This document shows, in pieces, positions 41,189 through 51,688 of a DNA stretch of 64,000 nt. This DNA comes from Posidonia oceanica (lineage: Eukaryota > Streptophyta > Magnoliopsida > Alismatales > Posidoniaceae): the NCBI GenBank assembly GCA_037176725.1, contig JAZBRS010000014.1, positions 77,854,501 to 77,918,500 on the forward strand. The letters run 5' to 3'. The translations under genes were made by a program, and so were the position numbers. The notes under the pieces were generated by a model. The model was not told the origin of the DNA and did no database searches. It saw only the letters and a list, made by a program, of their open reading frames with translations. The stretch's first letter is position 1. Each line of letters begins with the position of its first letter.

Positions 41189-43780
41189 TGTAATAATCCC
41201 GGTGTTCAGATCGTCCATGCACTCTACCAAAGCTCGCGTGCACCGATCAGAATCAGGTTTACTATTATCGGCTGTGTCCGAGAAGGATGACTTAACTCGA
41301 AAACACTTAAAAAAGGGAAAAAAGGAAAGAAAAGAAGATAAGACAATTCAGAGTCGCCACCGTGTCTATTAAGTTGGGAGACAAGGAAAATCAGGGAAAT
41401 GCGTGAATAAACACGCAAAACCAAGCAAAAGATGCAATGCGATGCGATGCAATGCAAATGAAATGAGATGCAAAGGGATGCAAATGATGTGACTCGTGCC
41501 TAGGATAAGGGCAATATGGTTATTACGGGCCATGAGAAAGGGCAAGGACTCCTGTTACGTGCAGGGAAGGTGTTAGGCACCCCCGACACACCCGAGAATC
41601 GGTCTTTCTAGGCTTACCCTCGCATACACAGCGAAATGCAGATTTGAATGCCTAAGTGCCATGAATGCCTAATTAAATGCTCATAGGTGTGCTCTAAGTG
41701 ATGGAAATGCGATGCAAGGAATTAAACGTGCAATCTAAGCACTCAACAACGCTGTCTGTGTTCCAAACCGGACGAAACCTAGTCCGTGAGAACTCCAGGC
41801 AGTAAGCATCACTGCCCTATATGCAAATACAGGTGATAAAACAAGACATCGGTAAAACCAGGCAATGCGGGCGACATGCAAGAGAAAACAACGTCAAACA
41901 CGCAAAATGGTGTGAGAAACGAAGTTGGCACGCAAAACGGTGCAAGAGACAAAGAAAGCATGCAAAACGGTGTGAGAAACAAAGTAGGCACGCAAAACGG
42001 CATGAGAAACAAAGTAGGCACGCGAAACGGTGCAAGAAACAAAGTCGGCATGTAAAACGGTGCGAGAAACAAAGCATGCACACAAAACAGTGCAAGAAAC
42101 AAAGTAGGCACGCGAAACAGTGCAAGAAACGAAGTTGGTACGCAAAACGGTGTAAGAAACAAAGCATGCACGTAAAGCGGTGCAAGAAACGAAGCATGCA
42201 CGTAAAACAATGCAAGAAACAGAGCTGGCACGTGAAATGGTGCCAAAAGCGAAGCGAAAACAGGCGCTGCAAGTGCAGAAACAAAACACCATAAAAACAT
42301 GCAATGCAGATGGAAAAACATGCAAAGGGGAGAAACAAACAAGTAAAGGGAAGCAAGCGATGTAAATGTGAAGACAAACACCACTTAAGGACCACGCAAT
42401 GCAAGTGTGAAGACCTGCAAAGGGGAAAGGAAGCAAGAGGAGGGATCACCACTATTCTGCGACTATTTCCCACTAAACCGTCCCACGATGTGTCTCGCAC
42501 GCTGCCCAAAACTCGCGGTGCAATCGGATCGTGGAAAAGGGGGAAGAAGGTCGCGATCAGTAGCGAATCCAAGGAAAACTCATCCCAAAACATTGAGAGT
42601 ACGTGAAAAGGGGAGATAGAGTTGATAAGCAAGAAGAGGGAGTCCTAATCTACATGCTCGAGAAAACGCCAGGCAAAAATGATGCATGCAATGCAAATGG
42701 TGTGCAAAAATGCTGTGCAGGAGTTCAGGAGGGCTTACCTTGGAGATCTGAAGCCTGATCTGAGAAGTGCTTGGTCTGCATTGGAGTGCGCTCCACCAGG
42801 ATTGTCCAGGTAGCTTGGTTGTGAAGATCCGGACGGTCTGATCAGAAGATATCCAGTCTTCAAGGCAAAAGGGCCAAGAACAGGGGAGAAGAAGGGATCT
42901 AGGTGTAAAAGGGCTCCTAGGGGTGTGCAAGATAGGTCCTTCCACATATGTGGGAGCTAGGAGTACTTAAGTGTGTGCAGAGATGTTAAATGCAGTGATG
43001 CATGGGTGCAATGCATGCAAAAATGCAAAAAAGGACCTAAGCATGACTTTTCAGAAAAGTTAAGGACGTATATGCAAGTTTTTGAAAAGTTAGGGGCTTA
43101 ATGCAAAGATTTTGAAAACTTAGGGGTCTAAATGAAAAGTTTTTGAAAAGCTAAGGGTCTAAATGCAGTTAAAATAAAATGCAGGGACTAAAATGCAATT
43201 TAATAAGGTAAAACATGCATTTAAATGATTTTTATAAACATGCTGTGGACTAGAATGCAATTTTGAATTATGCAGGGGCTAAAATGCAATTATATAAGGT
43301 AAAACATGCATTTAAATTATTTTTATAAACATGCTGTGGACTGGAATGCAATTTTAAATCATGCAGGGGTTAAAATGCAATTTTATAAGAAAAAATATGC
43401 AATGAAATGCTCTGTGAATGCAAACAGGGGACTAATGTGCAATTTTGAAACATATAGGGGCTAAAATACAATTTTATAAGGTAAAATGCAAATAAAAGAT
43501 GCTGTGCATGCAAATGATGGACTAAAATGCAAAAATAAAATAAAGTAGGATGAAAATGCAATGCAATAAGGAAAAATGAGAAATTAAATGAATTAACAAC
43601 AGATCAAAGGACTAGATGGCAAATAAAATAAACAGGAGGACTTAAGAGCAATTTAATAAGGTAAAAACAGATGATTAAAAGACTTTTAACAACCATAGGA
43701 CTAAAATGCAAAAATAAAAAGCTACTAGACTAGAAAATAAAGAACAAAATGTTATTTTGAACAAGGGCTGGACTAATATG
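41189..43780 (-). mobile_element. 5' LTR of element D, interrupted by element E
   Basis: Matches 27786-30285 nearly base for base, ending at GGACTAATATG where the 3' LTR continues with CAAATAG. The missing 3.4 kb must lie beyond the right end of E. Contains the enlarged 30-bp array (41890-42260), donor-like site (42739) and part of the periodic tract (42980-43780). Confidence 0.9.
41890..42260 (-). repeat. ~30-bp array, 5' LTR of D
   Basis: About eleven to twelve units of GCACGCAAAACGGTGC + RAGAAACAAAGT. Longer by two or three units than the 3' LTR copy. The 157-191-codon ORFs over it are translations of the repeat. Confidence 0.8.
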
Positions 43781-44299
43781 CGTAGACACCCCATTTTAAC
43801 CAAGGGGTCTCAGCCCTTTGGGAGCACTCTGGGAGCACTCTGGAACTGGTTCTGAAGTCTGGTAGCTCACCCTCCTTCAATCCTAAATCTTCTCCCATTC
43901 CAAAACCATTATCATTCCCTAAAACCAAACCTTCAAACCAAACCCAAACCCTCCTTAAACCCTACCAAAGAACCCCCAAATTTCAAACCAAAATCACTCC
44001 CCAAAATCCTAGAAAACTTAGGTAAAACTACCCTTTTTCTACACCTCAAAATCCTTCCAAAACCTTCCCAAATCCAAACCCAAACCATAGGTCCAACACT
44101 AAAGATGCTAGGCCACACACTCACCAAATTCCACCTCTTTTCTAAACCTCTAACTCCTTCATTTCTTCAAATTATCCTTTTCTTTCTCTTGGATTATTCA
44201 TTTCTCTCTCCTCTCTCTCTCCTAATTATCCATCTTCTTTTCACTCCCTTCTCCCTCTTCTTCTTGCCTGGCTATGGGTCCACCTTGAGCATCTATCTC

Positions 44300-45300
44300 C
44301 TCTAAATCTTATTTGTATTTTTATCTTATTTTTAGCATTTTCCTTGATTTTTTAAAAATTATTTTCTTTCAACTCCTCTCTTTCTTCTCCACTCCTTCAT
44401 TTCTCCTCTTTCTTCTTCCTTTTTCTTTTCCTTTCCTCTCTTCTACAAAACCCCTAAAAAATCCTTAAAAACCTTTAAAACTTTAAAACAAAAGACAAAC
44501 AAATCAAAATCCTAAAAGAAATAATTTAAAAACATTAAACAAACAATTAAAAACAAAAACCTAATCAAACCCAACTAAAACCAAAAACCAAGAATGCAAT
44601 CTAAAAAATGCAATACAAACAAAAAGAAAATGCTGCAAAATCAAGGAAAAAACCAAAATGTGATCAAAACAGGCAAAAGTAAAAACCCTACTAAAAACAA
44701 TAAAAAAATAATTCCTAAAAAGAAAAGAAACAATTGAAAATGCTAAGGCAAGTAATTAAGAAAGAAAAACTTAACTTAACAATCCTAAAAGGAAACAATT
44801 TGAAAACTTAATTAAAAAGGAAAGCAAACAATCCAAAATCTAAAAACACTTGATTAAAAAACCTAACAAGAAAAAAAACTCAACAAAAAATATATTAAAA
44901 AAGAACTTAACAAGCGAAAAATCAAAATCGAATCTAAAAGGAAACTTAAACAAAATCTTAAAAGATTAAAGTCAAAAGCTAAAACTCACCTTAATTAATC
45001 AAAAACAATCCTTAAAAAACCCTAATCAAAATCCCAAATATTTAACAAGAAAAACATGATTAAAAAACAATTTGAAAAACTTAACAAACAATTAAACAAA
45101 ATCAAAAACAATTTGAAGGGAAGAAAACCCTAATTAAAACTAAAACTCTTTAATCCTAACTAACTAATCAAAAAACAATCATTAAAAAACTTAATCAAAG
45201 TCCTAACTTAAAACACAACTATCCTAAAAAACTTTTCCCATCCTCTTCTATTTTATTTTTATTTTTTATTTATTTATTCTATTCTCTTCTTATTTCCCTT
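44300..45300 (+). other. A-rich tract of the LTR of E, no gene
   Basis: From 44440 to 45230 the sequence is A-rich with AATCAAAA and CTTAATTAA motifs; T-rich pieces flank it. It is the sense-strand counterpart of the T-rich tracts of the minus-strand LTRs. No ORF of note. Confidence 0.6.
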
Positions 45301-45502
45301 TTACCTTTCCCATTCTTCTTTTCTTCCTTTCCTTCTTTTTTTCTTTCTTTTCCTATTGAGCCCGGTCCGGCCCATTCCACCCCATCCTTATTTCCTCCTT
45401 CTTCTTCCACTTTTCACTCCTTCTCCCCTGCCCAATCCCCCTCTAAGAAACCAAAAAAATCAACACCCGAATGTCAGCAGCCTTCTTTGCCTCCATCTCT
45501 TC

Positions 45503-45508
45503 TATAAA
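45503..45508 (+). promoter_or_regulatory. Possible TATA box in the LTR of E
   Basis: TATAAA in CTTCTATAAACTAAACCC, between the A-rich tract and the CA-rich/GC-rich block. A start about 30 bp downstream would put some 1.7 kb in U3. The element is not clearly conserved in the other LTRs, so this is tentative. Confidence 0.3.
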
Positions 45509-46780
45509 CTAAACCCAAGCTCACCCCAATCCCATGAACTCAAACCAGCATCATCACCTTCCGACTGGACCCAACCGTTGCAAGCCACCTCCTCTCCCAC
45601 ACCCAAACCACCTGCAGAACCCACACCAACAGCTCACCCAAGAACCAAGCAAAAACCGACATCTAAACTTTACCCCATGAACCCAAACCAAACCATTTCC
45701 TCCCTCAAACAAAAACCAACCTCACCAGCACCCAACCTTCTCCCCAGAACCGGTGCCACCCTCTGCAAGACCAACTTCACCAGCAAACCCAAATCAGAAT
45801 CCAATTCCATCCCAAATCAGATTCCAAGCAAACCAACACATCTCCTCTCCCTCAGACCAAACCCAAACCATCTTCCTCGAACCCACGCTTCCCCTAGACC
45901 GGACCAAGCCCTCAGCAAGCCCTCTAGCAGACCACAGCAACCTTACAGCTCATTCCCTTCACCACAATCCAAACTCCACTAACTCCTCCTGGCACCCTCG
46001 CGACTTCTGTGGCCGACCTCGATTCAAGCCACCCTCCTAACGGTCACGGCCATCACCATAGCCCGCGTCACCACCGTCCGGCTTCACCTCTCACCCGCTG
46101 AGACTGCCACAACCCAGAGCTTGCCAGTTTCTTTGGTTTGAGCAATGACTTCGTTGCTTAAGCCCCTGCTAGCCTCCCAGACCTCGAGCCACTCCCCACC
46201 TCGCGCCTGATAGCCCCCAATTGCCCTCACATCCCCTCTGTGGCTTGACATTCACTTGGACCCAAAAATGACCCAAATAAAACCAATGCAATTCTTCCCA
46301 TTCCAGACCGCCACACTCCATTCCAACCATCCAGAGAGCATCCTGAGTGTTCACTTGAGCGAACCCCATCCTCTCCACTGCTTCTAGAGCCCCGGAACAC
46401 CCAGACGACCCTCGCCCCCCACTAGTTCCAGTGCCGGAACCACCTCCGGACCCGACGCAGCGCAACCATCTTCTCTCCGTCCAGAAAGCTTCGCCTTGCT
46501 CCCACGATCGCGCCAGACCTGTCGCCAAGCTCCGCGGCCGCTTCGATAGCATTCTCTGGTTCTGTCTCAGAGCGCCGGCCATCCTCGCGTCGTCAACTTG
46601 CTCTGGACGACACCACAGGTAGTTCTCTTTCCCCGGGGGTTCGCCTGAACCCCCTCTTGCCTCCGGCTTTTCCTTTTTACTTTTCGTTGCCTGTACTCTC
46701 CTCCCGAGGTCACCGGACCTCTGCTTCTTCCCCGGCGACGTCGCCGGCGCGCGCAGACCTCCGGCATTGCATTTTTTCTT
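45509..46780 (+). other. CCAAACC-rich and GC-rich block in the LTR of E
   Basis: 45440-45960 is rich in CCCAAACC and CACCAGCA, giving a Pro/Ser/Lys ORF of 208 codons that is low complexity. 45990-46780 is GC-rich with CAG|GTAGTT (46618/46619) as a donor-like site. Not conserved in frame in other LTRs, so not called as genes. Confidence 0.45.
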
Positions 46781-46789
46781 CAGCATGTT

Positions 46790-48060
46790 ACTGTAGCTTT
46801 ATTTCGTTTTTTTGTTTTTATTTACATTAACATAAAGTACATTAGCTTCTGTTATTTACATACCAGTCCTCCATTTAGTTATTTTACTGTGCTTGTGTAT
46901 AGTTTGTTTATTTATTTCAGTAATGAAATCATGTTAATATTACTGTGTGCCCCCTGAGTTTTCACTTTCTTGCACTTAGGTCCATTGCCATGTTAAATAC
47001 CATGTGTTTATTTGGGCATTTTGCAGCCTAATCCCTGTGCTATCTATATCTGCAACTTGGTCCTTTTTATTTGATTTTTCATTTAATCCCTAAGCTAACT
47101 GCATGCAACATTAATAAAAAGTATCCCGTCTTTGTTTATTTACTGTCTGGACCTTAGCATGCTGTGGCCTTCTGGCTTTTTGCATCCAACCCCTTGCATT
47201 TACCCACTCTTGCATTTAGGTCTTCCACAGCCTATTTTCATTTGTTTTTTCCCTTTTTATCATACTGCATTGCATGATATTACCTTAGGTTTAAATTATT
47301 GCATCTAGGTCCACACAGCATGCATCCTTATTCCCCTTTTCGCTTTAAAAATTGTAAAAGAGCCCCTGATCTTGGTTTATTTGCTTTTGAGCCCCTCTGA
47401 GCTTTGAATATGTGTGTTTCCTTTTTGCAAGAAAGCCCCCGCTATTTTGTTGCACAAAGGTCCTCCCATTGTGTTTTACTTTCATGTGGTTTTCCCTTGG
47501 CCTTACTTTCAAACCTAGAGTTTGTTTAGGTTGCATCCAAGTTTTCAAACACCACTGTGGCTGTACATGCCTATTTTCTTCCTGGATTTGTTATTTGGCC
47601 CTAGTTTTCTTGGAATTTGCACATAGGTCCCTGGGACCACCTTTTATGGTTTTTTTGTTATTTCTTGGCTTTGTTCCTTCTGTCCGAACTTTTCCAGGTT
47701 GCAGGAGACTCCCCTGCGGGTTCTCTTTTGGGATTCGTGCCCGTTTACTGGTTTTTTTGCGTTTTGGTCCCTAAAGTTTTCTGAAATTGCACTTAGGCCC
47801 CCCTTTTCTTGCATTTTGCACACATCTGCCCTAATTAACCTTGCATTTAGTCCATGCATCCCTACATTAGCACCCTTGCACACATTTGCACTCTTTTGCA
47901 CGCATTTAGGGTTAATTTGCACATAAACCCTTGCACTCTTCCTATTTGCACATAGGTCCTCCCCCTTTGCATTTTTGCATACATTGCTCCCTTTTTTTAC
48001 TGTACTCAATCTCCTAGGACACTTTTGAGCACACTTAGCTCCCATTCACATGGGAGGACC
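46790..48060 (+). repeat. Periodic TTGCAT-type tract in the LTR of E
   Basis: TTGCATTTAGGTCCNNN and CTTGCACACATTTGC recur about every 35-45 bp, as in A, D and the solo LTR. Confidence 0.65.
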
Positions 48061-48243
48061 TGTTTTGCACACCCCTAGGACCCCTTTTTACACTTAGATC
48101 CCTTTTTTCCCCTATTCTGGCCCCTCTGCCTTGAAGCTGGGATATCTTCCGATCCGACCGTCAGATCTTCGCAACCAAGTTACCTGGATGACCATGGTGG
48201 AGCGCTTTTCAGCATGGACCAAGCACTTCTCAGATCAGGCCTT

Positions 48244-48262
48244 AGATCTCCAAGGTAAGTCC
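48244..48262 (+). promoter_or_regulatory. Consensus splice donor in the LTR of E (AAG|GTAAGT)
   Basis: Boundary 48254/48255, following the conserved block that starts AGCTCCCATTCACATGGG near 48036. This is the best match to the plant 5' splice consensus among the five LTR copies. Confidence 0.5.
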
Positions 48263-48654
48263 TTCTGAACCCTTGTACAGCATTCATTTGCACACCATTT
48301 GCATTTCATGCATTGTTTTCGTGTCTCGTTTTCCGTGCATGTAGATTAGGGCCTCTCCCTTCATTTATCAACTCTGTCTCCCCTTTTCGCGTACTCACAA
48401 GTGTTTTGGGTTGAGTTTTCCGTTGGATTTGCTACTGATTGCGGTCTTCTTCCCTCTTTTCCACGATCCGATTGCACAGCGAGCTTTGGGCAGCGTGCGA
48501 GACACATCGTGGGACGGTTTAGTGGGAAATGGTCACAGAATAGTGGCGATCCCTCCACTTGCTTCCTCTCCCCTTTGCAGGTCTTCACACCTGCATTGCG
48601 TGGTTCTTCCGGTGTCTTGTTCTTACACTCGCACCACTTATCTCTCCTTTGCAT

Positions 48655-48705
48655 CCGGGCTGGTAGCCTTAACTGCTCTGTTGACGACCGTCATGTCGTC
48701 TAATC
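48655..48705 (+). repeat. Two-hairpin module copy inside the LTR of E
   Basis: GGGCTGGTAGCC, TTAACTGCTCTG, then GACGAC-cgtcat-GTCGTC. The stem sequence differs wholly from GATAGGT/ACCTATC yet stays paired. The other LTRs lack it at this position. Confidence 0.7.
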
Positions 48706-49029
48706 TCCCCCTTTGCTTGTTATACCCCTGCATTGCTTGGCTTTTCCGATGTTTTGTTTTTACGATTGCATCGCTTGTTTTTCGCCTGGATTTGCTTTCG
48801 TCTTTGCTTGCCGTACCCCTGCATTGCATGGCTTTTTCGATGTTTTGCTTTTACTTTTGCATCGCTTGTTTTCTCGCCCGGATTTGCTTTCGTCTTTGCT
48901 TGTCGTACCCCTGCATTGCATGGCTTTTCTAATGTTTTGCTTTTACTTCTACATCACTTGTTTTTCGCCCGGATTTGCTTCCGTCTCTGCTTGTCGTACC
49001 CCTGCATTGCGTGGCTTTTTCGATGTTTG

Positions 49030-49720
49030 TTTCCCTTGTTCCTTGCACCGTTTCGCGTGCCTGCATTGTTTCTTGCGCCGTTTTGCACGCATGCTTTATT
49101 TTTTGCATCGTTTCATGCGCATGCTTTGTTTTCTCGCACCGTTTTGCATGCACGCTTTGTTTTGGCACCGTTTCGCGTGCCTGCTTTGTTTTCTCACACT
49201 GTTTTGCGTGCTTGCTCTGTTTTGGCATCGTTTCGCGCGCTCGCTTTGTTTTCTTGCACCGTTTTGCGTGCTTACTCTGTTTTGGCACCGTTTCGCATGC
49301 CCGCTTTGTTTTCTCGCACTGTTTTATGTGTTTGCTTTGTTTTGGCACTGTTTCGCGTGCCCGCTTTGTTTTCTCGCACTGTTTTATGTGTTTGCTTTGT
49401 TTTGGCACTGTTTCGCGTGCCCGCTTTGTTTTCTCGCGCCGTTTTGCGTGCTTGCTCTGTTTTGGCACCGTTTTGCGTGCCCGCTTAGTTTTCTCGCACC
49501 GTTTTGAGTGCTTGCTCTGTTTTGGCATCGTTTCGTGTGCTGCTTTGTTTTCTTGCACCATTTTGCGTACCGCTCTTGTTTCTTGCACTGTTTTGTGTGC
49601 CTGCTCTGCTTTCTTGCACCGTTATGCGTGCTGCTTCGTCTTTTGCACCTTTTTGCATGCCGATCTTGTTTTATCGCACCATTTCGCGTGTCGTTTCCGT
49701 TTCTCACATTGTTTTGCGTA
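49030..49720 (+). repeat. 30/60-bp higher-order array in the LTR of E
   Basis: Monomers of about 30 bp alternate between TTTGTTTTCTCGCACCGTTT-type and CTCTGTTTTGGCACCGTTTC-type, joined by TGCGTGCYTGC, giving a ~60-bp dimer repeated about seven to eight times with single monomers at the ends. 49310-49430 holds two almost identical dimers. Upstream (48715-49020) there is a different ~90-bp direct repeat (TTTGCTTGTCGTACCCCTGC), about four copies. Confidence 0.85.
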
Positions 49721-49993
49721 TTTTACGCCATTTTCTCTTGCATGTCGCTCTGCATTGCATGGTTTTACCGCTGTTTTGCTTTATCGCCTGCATTCGCATA
49801 TAGAGCAGTGATGCTTACTGCCTGGAGTTCTCACGAACTAGGGTTTCGCCTGGTTCGGAACACAGACAGCGCTGCTGAGCACTTAGATTGCACGTTTAAT
49901 TCCTTGCATCGCATTCCAACACTTAGAGCATACCCTTGAGCATTCTCGGCATTTAGGCATTCAAAGCATGCATTTCCCTTCAAAAGCAAGTGT

Positions 49994-50067
49994 AAGCCTA
50001 GAAAGACCACTTCTCGGGCGTGTTGGGGGTGCCTAACACCTTCCCCGCGCGTAACAGGAGTCCTTAC
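49994..50067 (+). promoter_or_regulatory. Most conserved LTR block (GGTGCCTAACACCTTCCCCG)
   Basis: AGCCTAGAAAGACC, then CTCGGGCGTG, then GGTGCCTAACACC and CGTAACAGGAGTCCTT. Present in every LTR: 3529-3607, 5935-6001, 22781-22849, and minus strand at about 10755-10833, 28128-28207 and 41543-41625. GGTG-cctaa-CACC is a small hairpin. Its conservation even in the otherwise different LTR of B suggests a function in R/U5, for instance RNA 3'-end formation or strand transfer; inferred. Confidence 0.55.
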
Positions 50068-50348
50068 CCTTTCTCTGGCCCACAATGACCCTTTTGCCCT
50101 CGTCCTTGGTACGAGACATCCTCTTTGCATAGCACTTGCATTGAACTGCATCTTCTTGTGTGGTTTTGCATGTTCTTCATGCATCTCCCCAGTTTTCCTC
50201 GTCTCCCGATTGAATAGACTAGGTGGCGACTCCCCTTTTTTTTCCTTTATCTTTCCCTCCTTCGCGTCGCTCCATCTGTGAATACCTCTCTCTCCTTCGG
50301 GCCCTCTCCGGTCCGAATCCTCGAAGGAGAAGGGCAGCGTTCACAGGC

Positions 50349-50524
50349 TGGCGACTCCGCTGGGGAATTCTAGGCTCTGGCTTTCGTTTTTTGCTTTCGC
50401 TCGCCTGCTTTTGCATCTTTGCTTGCCTTTGTGTCTTTGCTTGCCTTGTGCTTTTGCCTTGCATACTTGCTTGTCTGCCTGTCTTGATTCCCCGCAGGTC
50501 GCACAGTGGCGACTTTGCTAAGGA
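50349..50524 (+). promoter_or_regulatory. tRNA-Arg primer-binding site of E, present twice
   Basis: Copy 1 (50349-50366) is TGGCGACTCCGCTGGGGA, three bases after the LTR. Copy 2 (50507-50524) is TGGCGACTTTGCTAAGGA, degenerate. Each is followed by CTCTGGCT-type text, showing the ~158-bp duplication also present in B and D. Confidence 0.8.
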
Positions 50525-51688
50525 TTCAGACTCTGGCTCTCTTCTCTGGCTTTTTGCTTGCTTTGTTTTTGCTTGCCTTGACTGTTTACCTTGCTTTATT
50601 ACCCGCTTTACCTTTACATGCTCTATTGCTTACCTGTTCTTTACTTATTAACCTGCTGGCTTATTGTTATTTTATTTTCTCGTATAATACATGTCTAAAT
50701 ACTTGTTTGGCACCTATATATGCCTTTTGACTGGTAATTGCTTTGTTTTACACCCTCGCTATGCCACTACACGCGCACAAGCCATGCATACTTGCTTTTT
50801 GACATGCTAAGTGTTTCTTTCCACTATCATGTCCACATACACTTAACACATAACATGACCATGCTTTTTGAAGTGTTGTGTGTTGATTGCTTGCCATGAT
50901 TGGGTGTTTTCTTCCCTTTTTGCTTTAGGATTAGGAACAACTAGAGACATGTTGCTCCCCCACCCTTGGCAAATAAAAACAGCAAGTAAAAGCCACATCT
51001 AGGATCCACTAGAGACCTCAACACACCTCCACCCCCTAGGTTAATAAAACGCGCAAGATTAAAAAACTTTAATCATTTTGCATGAAGCATCATATAGGAC
51101 ATGCATCTTCTCATCCCTGAGTCTGCCTATTAGTTTGAGAAGGACGGTCTCGGTCTCTTGTTCAGCTGCTTTGGCACAGGACAAGTCGATCGGTCTGCCC
51201 CCCCTTGTCAGGGGTCGTGTCGGTGTTGCTAGCGGGTACATCCCATGCTTAGGCAAGGTCAAGGCCACTACAGCACCACTCGTCATACCTGAGCTCTAGG
51301 CCAAGGTCTAGATGAGAGCCTTATTTTCTGACTGAGTCGGTGACCCGCACACTTGTGAGTCCGAAGTAGACAACCTACTAGGACACACTAGATTGGTGAG
51401 AGAGAGCATGCTAGATAGCATACCATCTGCATGATTGCATTCATATCACCAACTAAACATTTGCTTTTCCCTTCAGGTTCTAACACCTGTTTGTTTGTTT
51501 GCAACAGATATCAGTGAGCGAGTTCCCTTGCCGGGGCTTAAGTGTTTCGCTTCACTGACGCCTTTGCTGCGCCTTCTGTTCTCGACCCTCCCTTCCTGGA
51601 GCTATTCGCCTTCGCGAATATAGCTCCTCCTAGGCGTCTTTCTTCACCCTTCCGTCGCAACCCTATTCTTACCCGCTCTCGATCAGCC
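50525..51688 (+). other. Leader of E with the conserved block at about 51100-51330
   Basis: No gene. The block shares GATCGGTCTGCCCCCCCTTGTC, AGGGGTCGTGTCGGTGTT and ATACCTGAGCTCTAGG with B and D. Acceptor-like CAGs follow T-rich runs at 51476 and 51507. Upstream, 50370-50640 is CTTGC-rich. Confidence 0.6.

Larger units (their letters stand above)
27786..43780 (-). mobile_element. Element D: gag-only, pol-less Tat-type retrotransposon, minus strand
   Basis: Left to right: 3' LTR (27786-33704), PPT, tail with structured repeats, gag (37643-39807, minus), leader, PBS (41170-41187), 5' LTR (41189 onward), interrupted at 43780 by element E. The internal region is about 7.5 kb. As in B, no pol. 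It is inserted in C right after the extra ORF; CATAT (27781-27785) is the candidate target duplication but the other end is outside the window. The two LTR portions are very similar, so the insertion is comparatively recent. Confidence 0.9.
43781..50345 (+). mobile_element. 5' LTR of element E (6.6 kb)
   Basis: Begins CGTAGACACCCCATTTT at the break in D (the usual TG appears as CG; the exact first base is uncertain by a few bp) and ends GCAGCGTTCACA before the PBS. It has the same module order as the other LTRs but is the longest one here. It additionally holds one two-hairpin unit at 48655-48705. Confidence 0.88.

Noticed and set aside
41809..42632. Phe/Cys/Ala-rich ORFs of up to 271 codons in the LTR of D
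   Set aside because: Same reason: repeat translation, frame not conserved in the 3' LTR copy or in the solo LTR.
45356..45982. 208-codon Pro/Ser/Lys ORF in the LTR of E
   Set aside because: Low-complexity CCCAAACC-rich DNA; no counterpart in the other LTRs.
48713..49811. Long ORFs of 220-280 codons on both strands in the LTR of E
   Set aside because: They are translations of the 30/60-bp array; open frames in several phases on both strands and amino-acid periodicity follow from the repeat.
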